From Peribacillus acanthi (lineage in GTDB: Bacteria; Bacillota; Bacilli; Bacillales; DSM-1321): 32,486 nt of DNA. This document shows positions 30,076 through 32,486 of the stretch, in pieces. Position 1 is the first letter of the stretch; each line of letters starts with the position of its first letter. Position numbers and translations under genes: made by a program. The stretch is from the NCBI RefSeq assembly GCF_003073175.1, contig NZ_QBBX01000016.1, positions 11,157-43,642 on the forward strand. The letters run 5' to 3'. The notes under the pieces are model-generated. The model saw nothing but the letters and a program-made list of their open reading frames with translations. It made no database searches and was not told the DNA's origin.

Positions 30076-30720
30076 ATGGGATTATTAAATCAACTTTTCG
30101 GAAAAAATGAGCAAGCTAGAGAGGCAGAAAATTTTTACAGTGCAGTTCAAAATCGACGTTCTATATATGCAATTAGTAAGGAATCGCCAGTATCTGATGA
30201 AAGAATTCAAGAGGTTATTGAATTTGCAGTGAAGCACAGTCCTTCTTCATTTAACTCTCAAAGTGGAAGAGTGGTTGTATTATTAGGAAATGAACACGAT
30301 AAGTTATGGAATATTACAACCGATACATTACGAAAAATCGTGCCAGCTGACGCTTTTGGGCCAACTGAAGAAAAAATGAATGCTTTTAAAAGTGGTTATG
30401 GAACCGTCTTATTTTTTGAAGATCAAAGTGTAATTGAAGGTTTGCAAAACGCATTCCCTACCTATAGTGACAATTTTCCAATTTGGTCTCAACATTCATC
30501 TGGGATGCTGCAATATGTCGTATGGACTTCTCTTGAATTAGAAGGATTTGGTGCAACATTACAGCATTATAATCCACTAATTGATGAAGACGTGAAGAAA
30601 CAGTGGAATATTGAAAATAGCTGGAAACTTATTGCTCAAATGCCTTTTGGAAAGCCTGTTGCTTCAGCTGGTGAAAAAGAGTTCAAACCAGTTCAAGATC
30701 GAGTGAAGGTATATAAGTGA
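30076..30720 (+). CDS. Nitroreductase family protein (YodC/MhqN-like)
   Basis: 214 residues. The N-terminal NFYSAVQNRRSIYAISKESPVSDE motif is the FMN phosphate-binding RRS region, followed by HSPSSFNSQSGRVVVL; FGATLQHYNPLID and the C-terminal PFGKPVASAGEKEFKP complete the fold seen in YodC, MhqN and YdgI-type NAD(P)H nitroreductases. It binds FMN and should reduce quinones or nitro compounds. SD AAAGGAGAG. It lies 25 bp behind the CatE-like gene, second and last in the operon, with a terminator after it. Confidence 0.9.
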   Translation: MGLLNQLFGKNEQAREAENFYSAVQNRRSIYAISKESPVSDERIQEVIEFAVKHSPSSFNSQSGRVVVLLGNEHDKLWNITTDTLRKIVPADAFGPTEEKMNAFKSGYGTVLFFEDQSVIEGLQNAFPTYSDNFPIWSQHSSGMLQYVVWTSLELEGFGATLQHYNPLIDEDVKKQWNIENSWKLIAQMPFGKPVASAGEKEFKPVQDRVKVYK

Positions 30721-30723
30721 TGC

Positions 30724-30758
30724 AAAATTAACCTCGCAAAAAGCGGGGTTAATTTTTT
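30724..30758 (+). terminator. Rho-independent terminator
   Basis: A 14-bp stem AAAATTAACCTCGC/GCGGGGTTAATTTT with one wobble, an A5 loop and a T-run, just after the nitroreductase stop. Confidence 0.93.
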
Positions 30759-30778
30759 GGTGAATTTTTGAATAAGAA

Positions 30779-30793
30779 TGATAATTATTATCA
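30779..30793. promoter_or_regulatory. Perfect Fur box in a convergent gap
   Basis: TGATAATTATTATCA matches the 7-1-7 Fur consensus TGATAATNATTATCA at every defined base. It lies between the nitroreductase terminator (30724-30758) and the DUF1540 terminator (30805-30838), with no gene start within reach on either strand before a terminator. Confidence 0.75.
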
Positions 30794-30804
30794 ATAATAA
30801 AAAT

Positions 30805-30838
30805 AAAAGAGACAACCAGGGGAATGATTGTCTCTTTT
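30805..30838 (-). terminator. Rho-independent terminator of the DUF1540 gene
   Basis: An 11-bp stem AAAAGAGACAA/TTGTCTCTTTT; on the minus strand the T-run continues into ATTTTTATTATT, 6 bp after the DUF1540 stop. Confidence 0.88.
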
Positions 30839-30843
30839 GGAAA

Positions 30844-31002
30844 TTATAAGCCGCTTGGTTCAAACGTTTTGCAATCTGTTTCTCTGCTGTTGTCAGCTTC
30901 TTTTCCTTTATGGCTGACAACAAAAATTTGAGAAGCGCCACAACGCTCGCCTTCTTTGTTGTACACGCAATTTGCTACTTCGCATAATACATCTTGTGCC
31001 AT
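30844..31002 (-). CDS. DUF1540 small cysteine-rich protein
   Basis: 52 residues. The start at 31002 is 9 bases after GGGGAGG; an ATG two codons upstream is only 3 bases away. Four cysteines in the order C-x4-C, then GERCGASQIFV and TDCKTFEP, match DUF1540, a family of short Firmicute proteins thought to bind a metal such as zinc and seen in sporulating bacteria. The function is not established. Monocistronic. Confidence 0.9.
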   Translation of the reverse strand: MAQDVLCEVANCVYNKEGERCGASQIFVVSHKGKEADNSRETDCKTFEPSGL

Positions 31003-31164
31003 CGTCATACACCTCCCCTCACTAAATAGGATTACCATACCTTGAAAGAGTCATACGAAAAAAATGAAGATAGATTAATAGTTTTAATTAAATTTTTTTA
31101 TTAAATAAAAATTACATAGGTAAAGTTTGTCCCCGTAGAGAATATTTATGGAATAAAGAGTTTA

Positions 31165-31178
31165 TGAATCATGGTTCA
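31165..31178. promoter_or_regulatory. Near-perfect dyad in the penicillin-acylase leader
   Basis: TGAATCATGGTTCA is palindromic except for one symmetric pair of positions. It lies 23 bp before the start codon, just upstream of the SD, and could be an operator. Confidence 0.35.
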
Positions 31179-31200
31179 TTCTTAAGGGGAGTGTGAAAAT

Positions 31201-32486
31201 ATGGAAGCGGTTGCAACCCAGCGAGTCGTGAAGAGAAAAAGGAATGTTAAACGACTATTTTTATGGATTAGCTTTGCCTTAGTAGTCATTTTATTACTGG
31301 CAGTAATAGGTGCAAATTTGTTCTTAGCAAGAGCCTTACCTCAAACAAAAGGGGAAATAAAACTGGAAGGTTTGATCGCACCAGTTACTGTAATAAGGGA
31401 TGCTGACGGAGTCCCACATATCAATGCTAAAAATGAACACGATCTTTACATGGCACAGGGCTATATTCAAGCTCAGGATCGCCTGTTCCAGATGGACCTA
31501 AGTAGAAGACAAGCGTCAGGTCGTTTGAGCGAGGTCATTGGAAGTGCAACCGTTGAAAATGATAAATACTTCCGTACCTTAGGATTGAAAAGAGCGGCCG
31601 AAGCTTCTTTTAACGAGTATTCAAGAGAAGGAAAAGAGGTCCTTCAAGCCTATGCAGATGGTGTTAACCTTTATATTAATGAGGTAGAGAAGAATGGTAA
31701 ATGGCCCGTTGAATTTACTTTTCTCGGTTATAAACCTGAAAAATGGAGCCCGGTTGATTCCTTGACGATTGGAAAATATATGGCTTTCGATTTAGGAGGC
31801 AATTGGCAAGATCAAGCTTTCAGACAATATTTACTGCAATCCTTCTCGAAAGAAAAAGCTTATGACTTATTTCCGAGCTATCCGAAAGAGGGACCTTTTA
31901 TCATAAGTAAAGAAGAATTGGACATCGAAAAAAGCTTTGCGCAAGCTGTGGTTCCTTACGAGTTTAATGGAAGTAATAACTGGGTGGTGAGTGGGGATAA
32001 ATCGGCATCGGGTAAACCATTATTGGCTGATGACCCGCATCTCTCCTTAAACACGCCTTCAATTTGGTATCAAATGCATTTGCAAGCTCCGACCGTCAAT
32101 GTGAGCGGAGTAATTTTTGCAGGAATTCCCGGAATCATCCTCGGTCATAATGAGAAAGTCGCTTGGGGTGTGACTAATGTGGGGCCTGATGTTCAGGATT
32201 TATATATCGAAAAGCGTAATCCCGAAAACAAGGAAGAATTTTTATATATGGGCGAATGGGAAAAAGCCCAAATCATACAGGAACCAATAAAAGTGAAAGA
32301 CGAAAAAACTATAGATTATGATGTGACCATTACTCGCCACGGTCCAATCATATCGGAATTTGCAGGTGATGCTGGAAAAGAAACAGCCCTTGCTTTAAGG
32401 TGGACAGCTCTAGATCCTTCTGCAGAACTTGAGGCTGTCTTAAATATGAACAAAGCCAACAATTGGAATGAGTTTGAACAAGCATT
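31201..32486 (+). CDS. Penicillin acylase family protein (N-terminal part)
   Basis: The first 428 codons of a gene that runs off the window; the family is usually about 750-800 residues. A membrane anchor or signal segment spans about 19-42. The conserved N-nucleophile region is GSNNWVVSG with Ser258 as the likely new N-terminus after autoproteolytic cleavage before it; the preceding residues form the alpha chain (MAQGYIQAQDRLFQMDLSRR). DDPHL, GIPGIILGHN and AWGVTN are further family signatures. Members hydrolyse amides such as beta-lactam side chains, acyl-homoserine lactones or unknown substrates. SD AAGGGGAG precedes the ATG. Confidence 0.92.
   Translation, partial: MEAVATQRVVKRKRNVKRLFLWISFALVVILLLAVIGANLFLARALPQTKGEIKLEGLIAPVTVIRDADGVPHINAKNEHDLYMAQGYIQAQDRLFQMDLSRRQASGRLSEVIGSATVENDKYFRTLGLKRAAEASFNEYSREGKEVLQAYADGVNLYINEVEKNGKWPVEFTFLGYKPEKWSPVDSLTIGKYMAFDLGGNWQDQAFRQYLLQSFSKEKAYDLFPSYPKEGPFIISKEELDIEKSFAQAVVPYEFNGSNNWVVSGDKSASGKPLLADDPHLSLNTPSIWYQMHLQAPTVNVSGVIFAGIPGIILGHNEKVAWGVTNVGPDVQDLYIEKRNPENKEEFLYMGEWEKAQIIQEPIKVKDEKTIDYDVTITRHGPIISEFAGDAGKETALALRWTALDPSAELEAVLNMNKANNWNEFEQA

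Overview
The window is chromosomal DNA from a low-GC, spore-forming Firmicute of the Bacillaceae type. The evidence is strong AGGAGG-type ribosome binding sites, frequent TTG and GTG starts, and Bacillus-type families: a Spo0M-like protein, an RsbR paralogue, a Bce-type transporter/two-component module, an FbpB-like peptide, a DUF1540 protein and a YodB/CatR-like regulator. I see no rRNA, tRNA, CRISPR array, IS element or prophage. The window cuts a gene at each end: a histidine phosphatase at the left and a penicillin acylase family enzyme at the right.

Layout. 1-3000: end of a phosphatase gene, an MFS exporter divergent from a TrmB-type regulator, and a YceI protein. 3100-5170: a consensus promoter, a yybP-ykoY (Mn2+) riboswitch with terminator, a single-domain Spo0M-like gene, then an overlapping S51 peptidase/P-loop kinase pair. 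5170-9600: a sugar ABC importer (lipoprotein plus two permeases, no ATPase) with two LacI-type operators and its own LacI regulator. 9600-12700: an RsbR paralogue, then a membrane-anchored FAD oxidoreductase overlapping a half-length MFS protein. 12700-18100 (minus strand): a Bce-type antimicrobial-peptide sensing and resistance module. It reads from a newly noticed 28-residue membrane peptide through ATPase, permease, response regulator and kinase to a TPR-like membrane protein, with an internal terminator.

18200-24750: a second MFS protein, a GNAT acetyltransferase, a tyrosine-recombinase-fold protein that lacks catalytic residues and is preceded by a perfect 20-bp inverted repeat, a K+/H+ antiporter 17 bp behind it, an EamA exporter, an alpha/beta hydrolase and another GNAT. 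24900-28600: a TetR regulator, a 510-bp gene-poor gap, an FbpB-like basic peptide, a cysteine-free family-4-like uracil-DNA glycosylase, a membrane-anchored glycerophosphodiesterase and an unknown helical protein. 28700-31000: a compact quinone/electrophile-response locus (HxlR/DUF24 regulator with Cys7, CatE-like dioxygenase, nitroreductase), a perfect Fur box stranded between two convergent terminators, and a DUF1540 protein.

Most genes are ordinary. The points most worth following are the degenerate recombinase with its palindrome and antiporter partner, the manganese riboswitch in front of a Spo0M-like gene, the leader peptide of the Bce module, the orphan Fur box, and the uracil-DNA glycosylase without Fe-S ligands.
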